Shown: piece after piece, positions 55,949 to 64,000 of the stretch
Layout: each line of letters starts with the position of its first letter
How positions within the stretch are numbered: the first letter of the stretch is position 1
Origin: an uncultured Gammaproteobacteria bacterium
GTDB lineage: Bacteria; Pseudomonadota; Gammaproteobacteria; CAMYKB01
Direction: 5' to 3'
DNA: 64,000 nucleotides
Assembly: GCA_947258875.1 (NCBI GenBank)
Contig: CAMYKB010000004.1
Span: forward strand, 38,421 to 102,420
Made by a program: the position numbers and the translations under genes
The notes under the pieces: model-generated
What the model saw: the letters and a program-made list of their open reading frames with translations, nothing else
What the model was told of the DNA's origin: nothing
Database searches by the model: none

Positions 55949-57019
55949 TTATGTTTCACTGAGATGCTGGTTCAGGGCCCATTGCACATGTTCCCTCACC
56001 AACTCTGAATTGTCATCCTTCCTCTTAACAAGCGCAGCTATCACCTGTTCTGTTGTTGGCGCGTTGCCGAGTGCCACAGCAATATTCCTCAACCAGCATT
56101 CATGACCGATGCGCCGAATGGCTGAACCTTCGGTGTTTTTCAGGAATGCCTGTTCATCCCAGGCAAACAGATGAATCAGTGCGGGCGCATCCAGGTTATG
56201 ACGTACCGCAAAGTCGGCCAGGTCGGTAGTGTTGGCAAAACGGTTCCAGGGGCATACGAGTTGGCAGTCGTCACAACCGTAGATGCGATTGCCGATCAGG
56301 GGCCGGAATTCTTCGGGGATAGAACTGCGCAATTCGATGGTGTGGTAAGAGATGCAACGCCGTGCATCAAGTGTGTACGGAGCGATGATTGCCTGGGTCG
56401 GACAGATGTCGATACAGGCCTGGCAATCACCGCAATGATTATCTACCGGGCTGTCTACCGGTAGTGGCAGGTCAGTGTACAATTCACCGAGGAAAAACCA
56501 AGAGCCTGCGTCGCGATGCAGTAGGTTGCTGTGTTTGCCAATCCAGCCCAGTCCGGCTTTAGCGGCGATGCCTTTTTCTAGCACCGGTGCGCTGTCGACA
56601 AAGGCGCGGTAGCCAAAATCACCGACGATTTCTGCGATACGATCCGCCAGCTTTTGCAGGCGGTTGCGCATCACCTTATGGTAGTCACGGCCCAGCGCAT
56701 AGCGGGAGATATAACCCAGTTGCAGGTCGTCGAGTATAGCGTCAGGTTTCTTTCCGTCGGGCGCCAGATAATCCATACGTAGTGAGATAATGCGCAGGGT
56801 ACCTGGCACAAGTTCGGCCGGGCGGCTGCGCTTGATGCCATGCCGCTGCATATATTCCATATCTCCATGATACTGTCGTGCCAACCAATTGAGTAAATGT
56901 GTTTCGTGCTTACCCAGGTCGGTATCGGTAATGCCGGTTTTCTGGAAGCCGAGTTCTTGCCCCCATTGTTTTATTTGCAGGGCGAGGTGATGCAGGTCTG
57001 GCGAGCTTGGTGCATTCAT
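55949..57019 (-). CDS. queG: Epoxyqueuosine reductase
   Basis: QueG, 356 residues, reduces epoxyqueuosine to queuosine in tRNA using cobalamin and two iron-sulfur clusters. Cluster motifs C-G-D-C-Q-A-C-I-D-I-C-P and C-D-D-C-Q-L-V-C-P are near residues 195 and 250. The D-S-A-P-V-L-E-K motif and the A-x-x-A-G-L-G-W-I-G-K-H block are conserved, and HEAT-like repeats follow. Divergent from the nnr gene, as in E. coli yjeS-yjeF. Confidence 0.96.
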   Translation of the reverse strand: MNAPSSPDLHHLALQIKQWGQELGFQKTGITDTDLGKHETHLLNWLARQYHGDMEYMQRHGIKRSRPAELVPGTLRIISLRMDYLAPDGKKPDAILDDLQLGYISRYALGRDYHKVMRNRLQKLADRIAEIVGDFGYRAFVDSAPVLEKGIAAKAGLGWIGKHSNLLHRDAGSWFFLGELYTDLPLPVDSPVDNHCGDCQACIDICPTQAIIAPYTLDARRCISYHTIELRSSIPEEFRPLIGNRIYGCDDCQLVCPWNRFANTTDLADFAVRHNLDAPALIHLFAWDEQAFLKNTEGSAIRRIGHECWLRNIAVALGNAPTTEQVIAALVKRKDDNSELVREHVQWALNQHLSET

Positions 57020-57105
57020 GCGCTCATTCTAAGCTGCATACGCTGTCGCAACCATAGTGGTGACGCCAGAAGACGAGAGTGTGCAGGCGGGCTATGTATA
57101 ATGTG

Positions 57106-58584
57106 ATGATGTCGGAGGTAGCCAACAAGCTGTATCGCGCCGCACAAGTGCGGGAATTTGATCGCCTTGCAATCGATGTGCATGGCATCCCGGGTTATAT
57201 GCTGATGCAGCGCGCTGGTAGCTCAGCCTTCGAGTTGATTCAGCAGTGCTGGCCGCAGACGGAGCGCCTTCTGGTCATGGCAGGTACCGGCAATAACGGG
57301 GGTGATGGATACGTGGTTGCCCACCTGGCGCAGCAAGCTGGTCTGGTGACGCAGGTGATACAACTCGGTGAAGCAGAAAAGATCCGCGGTGACGCACTGC
57401 AGGCGCGCGAAGCGTATTTAGCTGTCGGTGGTGAAGTGCAGGCCTATGACAATAAGGCGTTACCAGCCGCAGATCTTATCGTTGATGCGCTGCTGGGTAC
57501 CGGTCTCGAGCGTGAGCTTGAAGGCCTGTGGCGTAATGCTATTGATGCCATCAATCATCACCCGGCAGCAAAACTGGCTATCGATATTCCGTCCGGTTTG
57601 CACAGCGATACCGGGGTGGCGCTGCCGATAGCGATGGATGCAGATGCCACCATAACCTTTATCGGCTACAAGCAGGGATTGTTCACAGGGTATGCTGCCG
57701 ATTACTGTGGTGACCTTTACTTTGACGACTTAGATGTACCTCAGGACGTCTACGACGCGCAGCAACCCGCAGCCTGTCTGACAGAACTGTCACGCTTTGA
57801 GGCGGCATTGCAGCCACGCAGGCGCACACAGCACAAGGGCGACTTCGGGCATGTGCTTGTCATCGGCGGCGATCACGGCATGCCGGGCGCGGTGCGGCTG
57901 GCCGCCGAGGCGGCATCCCGTGTTGGTAGCGGTATGGTGACCGTGGCGACGCGTACTGCACATGTTGCAGCAATTGTGAGCGGATGTCCGTGGATCATGT
58001 GTCGTGGGATCGATGATGTGAACACGCTACAGCCTTTGTTGCATAAAGCATCGGTGATTGCCATTGGCCCGGGTCTGGGACAGTCAACATGGAGCAGGAT
58101 GTTGCTGCTTGCGGTGCTGGATTCAAATAAACCATTGGTGATGGATGCAGACGCACTCAACCTGCTGGCGCGTGACCCGCTACACAGGAGTAATTGGGTG
58201 TTGACCCCGCACCCCGGGGAAGCGGCGCGTTTGCTTGCTACCAGCAGCAAAATCATCCAACAGGATCGTTTTGGCAGTGCAGAGCAGATACAGGCGCGTT
58301 ACGGTGGTGTTGCGGTACTGAAAGGTGCCGCTAGCCTGATCAGCGACGGTGAGCGACTGGCAGTGTGTGCAGCGGGCAATCCGGGCATGGCCAGCGGTGG
58401 GATGGGTGATGTGTTGACGGGTGTCATTGCCGGGTTGCTGGCGCAGGGGTTTGGTCTGGCGGATGCGGCTGAACTGGGTGTATGCCTGCACGCAAGCGCT
58501 GCTGACCAGGCGGCGGTGATGGGTGAGCGTGGCCTGGTGGCGGCAGACCTGTTTCCGTTTCTGCGGCAGTGGGTCAATCCTTGA
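57106..58584 (+). CDS. nnr: Bifunctional NAD(P)H-hydrate epimerase/dehydratase
   Basis: A 492-residue metabolite-repair enzyme. The N-terminal YjeF_N half (to about 210) epimerises hydrated NAD(P)H ([10 protein letters not shown]). The C-terminal ribokinase-like half dehydrates it with ADP or ATP ([40 protein letters not shown]). The start is uncertain: ATG codons at 57094, 57106 and 57109. The stop lies 13 bases inside tsaE. Confidence 0.95.
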   Translation: MMSEVANKLYRAAQVREFDRLAIDVHGIPGYMLMQRAGSSAFELIQQCWPQTERLLVMAGTGNNGGDGYVVAHLAQQAGLVTQVIQLGEAEKIRGDALQAREAYLAVGGEVQAYDNKALPAADLIVDALLGTGLERELEGLWRNAIDAINHHPAAKLAIDIPSGLHSDTGVALPIAMDADATITFIGYKQGLFTGYAADYCGDLYFDDLDVPQDVYDAQQPAACLTELSRFEAALQPRRRTQHKGDFGHVLVIGGDHGMPGAVRLAAEAASRVGSGMVTVATRTAHVAAIVSGCPWIMCRGIDDVNTLQPLLHKASVIAIGPGLGQSTWSRMLLLAVLDSNKPLVMDADALNLLARDPLHRSNWVLTPHPGEAARLLATSSKIIQQDRFGSAEQIQARYGGVAVLKGAASLISDGERLAVCAAGNPGMASGGMGDVLTGVIAGLLAQGFGLADAAELGVCLHASAADQAAVMGERGLVAADLFPFLRQWVNP

Positions 58585-59057
58585 GTTTTGAAATAAGATC
58601 GGCAGAGGCAATGGAAGCGCTGGGTGCTGGCCTTGCCCAGGCTTGTGTGGATTGCTGTGCGCACGGCATGGTGATTTACCTGCAAGGCGAATTAGGGGCA
58701 GGCAAGACAACACTGGTGCGGGGTTTTGTGCGTGCCAGCGGGCACAAGGGTGCTGTCAAAAGCCCGACTTATACCCTGGTTGAACCCTATGAAGACTTGT
58801 CGCCACCGATTTATCACTTTGATCTGTATCGGCTGTCTGATCCGGAAGAGCTCGAGTTTATGGGTGTTCGTGATTACTTTGGGGCGCAAGGGGTGAGTTT
58901 GGTTGAATGGCCGGAGCAGGGTGAGGGTGTATTGCCGCCGGCCGACCTCATTGTGCGCATCGGATATCTACAGCAGGGTCGGGATGTCGCGCTCGCCGCC
59001 GGCTCATCGGCTGGTGAGCGGGTAATACATGGACTCAAATCTCACAACTCGCTATAG
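58569..59057 (+). CDS. tsaE: tRNA threonylcarbamoyladenosine biosynthesis ATPase TsaE
   Basis: TsaE, 162 residues, the ATPase partner of TsaB-TsaD in making t6A37 of tRNA. Walker [21 protein letters not shown] and H-F-D-L-Y-R-L are diagnostic. It overlaps nnr by 16 bases. A 120-base gap leads to the amidase gene. Confidence 0.96.
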   Translation: MGQSLSFEIRSAEAMEALGAGLAQACVDCCAHGMVIYLQGELGAGKTTLVRGFVRASGHKGAVKSPTYTLVEPYEDLSPPIYHFDLYRLSDPEELEFMGVRDYFGAQGVSLVEWPEQGEGVLPPADLIVRIGYLQQGRDVALAAGSSAGERVIHGLKSHNSL

Positions 59058-59177
59058 CTATGTGATGTATCTACATAAATTTATTGAATTTTAGCTTGCA
59101 TTAGAGTAAAAATTACCACATATTTAGCAGGTATGGACACTGGCGAGCGTTTCGCTTGCTGATCAGGATGGTGAATT

Positions 59178-60530
59178 TTGGCTTATAGCGCTACACAATC
59201 TGTATATAAGAAGAACAAGCTGGCGTCTGTCCTCGGCCTGTTACTGCTTATTTTCCCGTTAATCGGCTGGTGCCAGGAGGCGGTAGTACAGAATATCCGC
59301 AGCACGGAACAGGGTGCGGGTACCCGGCTGGTGTTTGATGTCAGTGCGCCGGTCGAGCATAGCCTGTTTACCCTCAGTGCTCCCGAGCGTGTGGTCATTG
59401 ATCTTGCCAAGACCCAAATCGCACCAGCTGTTATTGATGGACTTGCCGGTAATCGATACATCAAAAACGTAAGACATGCGCGCCGCGAAGGTGGCAACCT
59501 CAGGGTTGTGCTTGACCTCGAACAGCATTTCATACCCAAGAGTTTTCTGTTACCGCCATCAGGTTCATATGGCCATCGTCTGGTGATTGATTTACACCGC
59601 TCTGCTGCAGTGGTGCAAAAGCCGGTGGTCACACGCAGCAACATCGAGAGAAAAAAATATATACCTCGTGATGTAGTGATTGCGATTGATGCCGGTCATG
59701 GTGGCAAGGATCCGGGTGCAACCGGGCGCAAAGGTACGCGTGAGAAGAATGTCGTGTTAGCCATTGCGCAGGAACTCGAAGCATTGATTAGCAGGGAACA
59801 AGGGATGCGACCATTGATGGTGCGTGACAAGGACGTTTTCCTATCTCTGCGCGACCGTATTAAACGTGCGCGCGACAACAAGGCAGATATATTTATCTCG
59901 ATCCACGCAGATGCAGCCAAGGATAAACGCGCAACCGGTTCTTCAGTGTATGTACTGTCTCGAAACGGTGCCTCCAGTGAGGCGGCACGCTGGTTGGCGA
60001 AGCGCGAGAACTCAGCGGATCTAATTGGCGGCGTCAGCCTGGATGGTAAGGATAAGCTGTTGGCTTCCGTGTTGCTCGATCTCTCGCAAACAGCGACTAT
60101 CGAAGACAGTGTCGATCTTGCTGATGACCTGTTGACCCAACTCAAACACGTCGGTGAAGTGAAGCATCAAAGGGTTGAACAAGCCGGGTTCGTGGTGCTG
60201 AAGTCACCTGATATTCCCTCGGTGTTGGTGGAAACGGCGTTTATCTCCAATCCGGCTGAGGAGAAGCGCCTGCGCTCCAGGGCTTATCAAAAGGCATTGG
60301 CCAAGGCGATGCTAAAAGGCTTGCGCAGTTACTTCAAAAATAATGCGCCGCCGGGGACCATTCTTGCAAATATCAAACCTAGTCAGCACGTTATCCAGCA
60401 GGGTGAAACCCTGTCGGGTATTGCGGCCCGTTACCAGGTCAATATCCGTTCTATACGTAGCTACAACGCCCTGAACAGCGATAAGATCAGGGCCGGCCAG
60501 ATTCTAAAGATCCCGGTAATGGGTGGCTAG
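59178..60530 (+). CDS. N-acetylmuramoyl-L-alanine amidase (AmiC/AmiB type)
   Basis: A 450-residue periplasmic amidase that splits septal peptidoglycan. Order: N-terminal signal, AMIN domain (about 40-135), zinc amidase_3 domain (about 170-385, with I-D-A-G-H-G-G-K-D-P-G and E-T-A-F-I-S-N), and C-terminal LysM (about 403-446, Q-Q-G-E-T-L-S-G-I-A). The C-terminal LysM is as in E. coli AmiB, which also sits before mutL. Start is TTG at 59178. EnvC- or NlpD-type activators are not in the window. Confidence 0.92.
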   Translation: MAYSATQSVYKKNKLASVLGLLLLIFPLIGWCQEAVVQNIRSTEQGAGTRLVFDVSAPVEHSLFTLSAPERVVIDLAKTQIAPAVIDGLAGNRYIKNVRHARREGGNLRVVLDLEQHFIPKSFLLPPSGSYGHRLVIDLHRSAAVVQKPVVTRSNIERKKYIPRDVVIAIDAGHGGKDPGATGRKGTREKNVVLAIAQELEALISREQGMRPLMVRDKDVFLSLRDRIKRARDNKADIFISIHADAAKDKRATGSSVYVLSRNGASSEAARWLAKRENSADLIGGVSLDGKDKLLASVLLDLSQTATIEDSVDLADDLLTQLKHVGEVKHQRVEQAGFVVLKSPDIPSVLVETAFISNPAEEKRLRSRAYQKALAKAMLKGLRSYFKNNAPPGTILANIKPSQHVIQQGETLSGIAARYQVNIRSIRSYNALNSDKIRAGQILKIPVMGG

Positions 60531-60695
60531 AATAACGGTTAGCCGGATTCTGTTGCGCATCATCATCTGATCACCCCCCTTATTTGTATCCAGCATCCTG
60601 ATTCAGGACAGATCTGAATAGGGTCCACGCGCCCTGCCTCGTGGTTGCGGGGTATAATGATCGTCGCACAGTTTGTTGCAGCACCTGAATTCACT

Positions 60696-61049
60696 ATGAA
60701 TAAACCCCATATCCAGACGGCCATTCCCAAGCGGCGTTACAAATACGGCGCATTTTCTGCCATTGTTCTGGGCGATATCCAAAGTGACGATCCGGTTGAC
60801 TATCACTACATCCTGGCAGTGGTAGAGGAGGGTAAATCAGACCCGCATATCTTTATTACCTCCGAGCGCAATCGTGCTAACGAAGCCGATCAGGGTTCGC
60901 ATACGATGAGAGTGTTAATGCCAGGTGATACACAGGTCATTGGAGCCTCAGATCGATGGTCAGAGCTCGATTTGTTCGCCGATGATGCCTTGCAGGGTGT
61001 AGCGCAGTTATTGAACCTGGCTGATGAACAGGTCGTGCGGCTCTTATAA
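60696..61049 (+). CDS. Hypothetical protein inserted between amidase and mutL
   Basis: A 117-residue soluble protein beginning M-N-K-P-H-I-Q-T. Residues 10-60 look like a short beta-sheet (Y-K-Y-G-A-F-S-A-I-V-L-G-D-I, Y-H-Y-I-L-A-V-V-E-E-G), and the C-terminus is acidic and helical. An upstream in-frame ATG at 60645 is possible. I do not recognise the family. It breaks the usual adjacency of the amidase and mutL genes. Confidence 0.65.
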   Translation: MNKPHIQTAIPKRRYKYGAFSAIVLGDIQSDDPVDYHYILAVVEEGKSDPHIFITSERNRANEADQGSHTMRVLMPGDTQVIGASDRWSELDLFADDALQGVAQLLNLADEQVVRLL

Positions 61050-61112
61050 TTGCTGATCCCTACATGATTACTCCACTCTGGCAGCATGCAGACGGCCATG
61101 TAGAATAGCGCC

Positions 61113-62915
61113 ATGCCGATCCTACAACTCCCCACTCAATTGATTAATCAAATCGCTGCCGGCGAGGTAGTTGAGCGCCCGGCCTCGGTGCTCAAGGAAC
61201 TGCTTGAAAACAGTCTGGATGCAGGAGCCGATCGCATCGAAGTCGATGTCGAGCAGGGTGGTATCAAACGTATTCGTGTTTCTGACAACGGCTGTGGTAT
61301 CCGCAAACAGGAATTGGCGCTGGCGCTCAGCCGTCATGCCACCAGCAAGATCGCCTGCCTGGAAGACCTTGAGCATGTCATGACGCTCGGTTTCCGGGGC
61401 GAGGCAATGCCGAGTATTGCCTCGGTATCCCGTATGAAACTGACTTCCAGTGCCACATCGGGTGAGGCGTGGTCGATTGAATCAGACGGTGGTGAACAGT
61501 TCACTGATCCCAAACCCGCGTCGCATCCGACGGGGACCACCGTAGACGTCCACGATCTTTTTTTTAATGTGCCCGCACGGCGCAAATTTTTGCGCACTGA
61601 ACGCACCGAGTTTGGGCATATCGATACCCTGTTACGCAAGCTGGCCTTGAGTCGTTTCGATGTCAGCTTGAGCCTGCGTCACAACCAGCGAGCCGTTATG
61701 CAGGTGAGGACAGCGCAATCCAGTGAGGAGCGCATCCAGCGTCTGGCGGAGCTTTGCGGTCAGCCTTTTGCGGAACAGACGGCCTATCTGGAGCATGCCG
61801 CAGCAGGCCTGAAGTTATGGGGCTGGGTCGGGCAGCCAACATTTTCACGCAGCCAGGCCGATTTACAGTACTTCTATGTCAACGGCCGCATGGTGCGCGA
61901 CAAGGTCGTGACCCATGCCGTGCGGCAGGCCTATCAAGACGTGCTGTTTCACGGCCGTCACCCCGCTTATGTTTTACACCTGGAGCTCGATCCGGCGATG
62001 GTGGATGTCAATGCACATCCCACCAAACACGAAGTGCGTTTTCGCGAGAGCCGACTGGTACATGATTTCCTGTACCGCACACTCAAACAAGTGATCGCAG
62101 ATCTGCGGCCAGGTGACACGCCCAATCTGGCCGAGCATCATCGCGAATTGGTGAACGAACACCCGGGTCTGCTGGCGGGTACAGCCGGTAATACTACGGC
62201 ATCTTATCCCAGCGGAGTGCAGACCAGTCTGGGCATGCGTGTCAGTGATAACCCCGCAGCCTATAGCGGTTTTCACGAGATGGCGCAGGCGGCAACTCAA
62301 CTCAGTGATGGGGATATTGACACTCAGGAACTCCCACCCCTGGGTTATGCGCTGGCGCAGTTGCACGGCGTTTACATACTGGCGCAGAACCAACAGGGGC
62401 TGGTAATGGTCGATATGCATGCCGCACATGAACGCATTACTTATGAACGACTCAAGGCATCGCTGGAGGGCGAGGGGATGACATCGCAACCCTTGCTGGT
62501 GCCGCAAAGCCTGGCGGTAAGCCGTAAGGAGGCCGAGCTTGCCGAACAGCAGCGCGAACTGTTCGCCTCCCTGGGGTTTGTGCTGGATCGCCTGGCGCCG
62601 GAAAAACTGGTGATCCGTCAGGTACCCGCCTTGCTGGCAGATACTGATGTTGAGGCCCTGCTGCGTGATGTGCTGTCCGATTTGGTGGCGCAGGGATCAT
62701 CGGAGCGTGTTCGCGAGGCGATCAATGAACTGCTCTCAACCATGGCCTGTCATGGTTCAATACGTGCCAACCGCAGGCTCACTATTCCCGAGATGAACGC
62801 TTTGCTGCGTGATATGGAGCATACCGAGCGCAGTGGTCAATGTAATCACGGTCGTCCGACATGGGTGCAACTCAGCATGGATCAACTGGACAAATTGTTC
62901 AAACGGGGACAATGA
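61113..62915 (+). CDS. mutL: DNA mismatch repair protein MutL
   Basis: MutL, 600 residues. N-terminal GHKL ATPase with [17 protein letters not shown] and [11 protein letters not shown]. The C-terminal dimerisation domain has [10 protein letters not shown] and a C-N-H-G-R-P-T motif. The metal site Q/D-H-A-x-x-E-R (D-M-H-A-A-H-E-R-I) is the endonuclease-less MutL type seen in gammaproteobacteria that use MutH. MutH is not in the window. Confidence 0.96.
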   Translation: MPILQLPTQLINQIAAGEVVERPASVLKELLENSLDAGADRIEVDVEQGGIKRIRVSDNGCGIRKQELALALSRHATSKIACLEDLEHVMTLGFRGEAMPSIASVSRMKLTSSATSGEAWSIESDGGEQFTDPKPASHPTGTTVDVHDLFFNVPARRKFLRTERTEFGHIDTLLRKLALSRFDVSLSLRHNQRAVMQVRTAQSSEERIQRLAELCGQPFAEQTAYLEHAAAGLKLWGWVGQPTFSRSQADLQYFYVNGRMVRDKVVTHAVRQAYQDVLFHGRHPAYVLHLELDPAMVDVNAHPTKHEVRFRESRLVHDFLYRTLKQVIADLRPGDTPNLAEHHRELVNEHPGLLAGTAGNTTASYPSGVQTSLGMRVSDNPAAYSGFHEMAQAATQLSDGDIDTQELPPLGYALAQLHGVYILAQNQQGLVMVDMHAAHERITYERLKASLEGEGMTSQPLLVPQSLAVSRKEAELAEQQRELFASLGFVLDRLAPEKLVIRQVPALLADTDVEALLRDVLSDLVAQGSSERVREAINELLSTMACHGSIRANRRLTIPEMNALLRDMEHTERSGQCNHGRPTWVQLSMDQLDKLFKRGQ

Positions 62916-62958
62916 TTTTTTACTGTGGACTCAATACGCGGATCAGGCGGTAAGTGTG

Positions 62959-63891
62959 ATGGCGTATAAGCCCGTTGCAATCTGCCTCATGGGCCCGACC
63001 GCCAGCGGCAAGACCGAGCTGGCGATCGAGCTGCTAAAGCACTTGCCTTGCGAAATCATTAGCGTGGATTCGGCAATGATTTATCGCGGCATGGATATCG
63101 GTACCGCCAAACCCGATGCCGCGACACTGGCCGCGGCGCCACACCGGCTCATCGATTTTCTGGACCCGGTGGAAGCCTATTCCGCGGCCCGCTTCCGCGA
63201 GGATGCCCTGCGGGAGATGAGTGAAGTAAGTGAGGCAGGAGGAATACCCTTGCTGGTGGGAGGCACGATGCTCTATTTTCGTGCTCTGGAGCATGGCTTG
63301 TCAGAGTTGCCGGCAGCCAATCCCGAGGTGCGCGCAGAGATCGATGCGCAAGCCCAAGCGCTGGGCTGGGAGGCGTTGCATGAGCGTTTGCAAGGTATTG
63401 ATCCGCAAGCAGCTTCGCGCATACATCCCAATGATCCGCAACGCCTGCAGCGCGCGCTGGAGGTGCATGAGGTCAGTGGTAAAACCTTGACGGAGCTTTG
63501 TGCGCAGCGGGATGCAGTGGAATTGCCCTACCGCTTGGTGAAACTGGCATTGATACCAGACGACAGGGCGCTGTTACGGACCAGGATCGCGCAACGATTC
63601 GAGATTATGCTGGATCAGGGCTTGATAAATGAAGTCGAAACCCTATATCAGAGGGGTGACCTGAATCTTTCCATGCCGTCCATGCGGGCGGTAGGTTACC
63701 GGCAGGTGTGGAAGTTCCTGGCGGGCGAATTGAATGCTGAGGCGATGCAATTGGAGGCAGTAACCGCGACGCGACAGCTGGCTAAAAGGCAACTCACATG
63801 GTTGCGCAGTGAAACCGGTTTGCAGGTTATTGATGCACAAGACTATGAAATTTCAAGTGTAATCACATATCTTGAGGCTATCTTAAACTGA
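62959..63891 (+). CDS. miaA: tRNA dimethylallyltransferase
   Basis: MiaA, 310 residues, adds the dimethylallyl group to A37 of tRNAs reading UNN codons. P-loop G-P-T-A-S-G-K-T-E and [19 protein letters not shown] are diagnostic; [13 protein letters not shown] follows. ATG at 62959 has AGGCGG 8 bases upstream. The isoprenoid donor comes from the MEP pathway, linking it to dxs and ispA. Confidence 0.97.
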   Translation: MAYKPVAICLMGPTASGKTELAIELLKHLPCEIISVDSAMIYRGMDIGTAKPDAATLAAAPHRLIDFLDPVEAYSAARFREDALREMSEVSEAGGIPLLVGGTMLYFRALEHGLSELPAANPEVRAEIDAQAQALGWEALHERLQGIDPQAASRIHPNDPQRLQRALEVHEVSGKTLTELCAQRDAVELPYRLVKLALIPDDRALLRTRIAQRFEIMLDQGLINEVETLYQRGDLNLSMPSMRAVGYRQVWKFLAGELNAEAMQLEAVTATRQLAKRQLTWLRSETGLQVIDAQDYEISSVITYLEAILN

Positions 63892-63995
63892 ACAAACTGC
63901 TACACTCGTTATAGAGGTACCTATAGCCACATTAAGGCTATTTAGACTACGGAAAGTACGCTACTTTGTTAGATAACAACAATTAGGAGATACCC

Positions 63996-64000
63996 ATGTC
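63996..64000 (+). CDS. hfq: Start of a gene, probably hfq (partial)
   Basis: AGGAGA at 63985-63990 and ATG at 63996 begin a coding region cut by the window edge. miaA-hfq is a very conserved order, so the RNA chaperone Hfq is expected. Only one complete codon is visible, so this rests on context. Confidence 0.5.

Noticed and set aside
1-64000. CRISPR arrays, prophage, insertion sequences, rRNA
   Set aside because: No regularly spaced repeats, transposase or integrase motifs, phage structural genes or rRNA sequence were seen.

Overview
The window is an almost gap-free stretch of chromosome from a gammaproteobacterium. Several conserved gene orders point there: queG-nnr-tsaE-amiC-mutL-miaA-hfq, rpsP-rimM-trmD-rplS, dapA-bamC, pcnB-folK-panB-panC-panD, and the xseB/ispA/dxs set. 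BamC itself is a gammaproteobacterial lipoprotein. A placement near the sulfur-oxidising Chromatiales is only a guess from the mix of families. I see no phage, insertion sequence, CRISPR array or rRNA. One tRNA, tRNA-Glu(CUC), is present.

Layout. 1-4.0 kb: end of an acylphosphatase gene, then leftward genes for a helical-repeat protein, a DUF4156 lipoprotein, ProS, a MIF-like tautomerase and a DUF4124 protein. 4.1-11.0 kb: a two-gene RND efflux system, a LysR regulator, a small unknown protein and a PerM/AI-2E-type exporter. 11.0-17.4 kb: PhoH-PIN ATPase, Bcp, DapA-BamC, a metallo-beta-lactamase-fold enzyme, a small membrane protein between two palindromic repeats, and FolE2. 17.5-26.4 kb: dxs (with an apparent frameshifting deletion), ispA and xseB, split apart by a 5.4-kb surface-fibre island. 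26.5-29.5 kb: a peroxide/iron operon. 29.7-33.3 kb: RadA, a CorC-like transporter and a CcsA-like protein, all leftward. 33.5-39.7 kb: a cyclic-nucleotide phosphodiesterase-like enzyme, Ffh, the rpsP operon, Ogt and a PstS-like protein. 39.8-45.5 kb: HtpG, a YcgN-like protein, a FecR-domain protein, Hsp15, a NUDIX enzyme, and a divergent pair (FHA protein and relative) sharing a small unrecognised sequence module. 45.5-50.4 kb: tRNA-Glu, PcnB, FolK, a deoxynucleoside kinase and PanB/C/D. 50.5-55.8 kb: Ppc, Pgi and a methyltransferase. 55.9-64 kb: the queG-to-hfq cluster.

Two regions deserve most attention. The first is the island at 19.4-25.1 kb. It encodes two related secreted subunits, a third secreted protein, a PapD-like chaperone and a 934-residue outer-membrane protein. 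That last protein has two LysM/FimV-like repeats, a long beta-rich barrel-like region and a C-terminal SdrD-B-like domain in place of a recognisable FimD/PapC architecture. It looks like a non-canonical chaperone-usher fibre system. A strong terminator follows the first subunit gene, and the island lies between ispA and dxs, which are usually adjacent.

The second is the operon at 26.5-29.5 kb: rubredoxin-less rubrerythrin, an iron-sulfur CCG-domain protein, an EncFtn-type ferritin without a visible encapsulin partner or targeting tail, and DUF3501. Its promoter carries two near-identical palindromes 31 bp apart, one inside the -35/-10 spacer, as expected for a Fur/PerR-type repressor.
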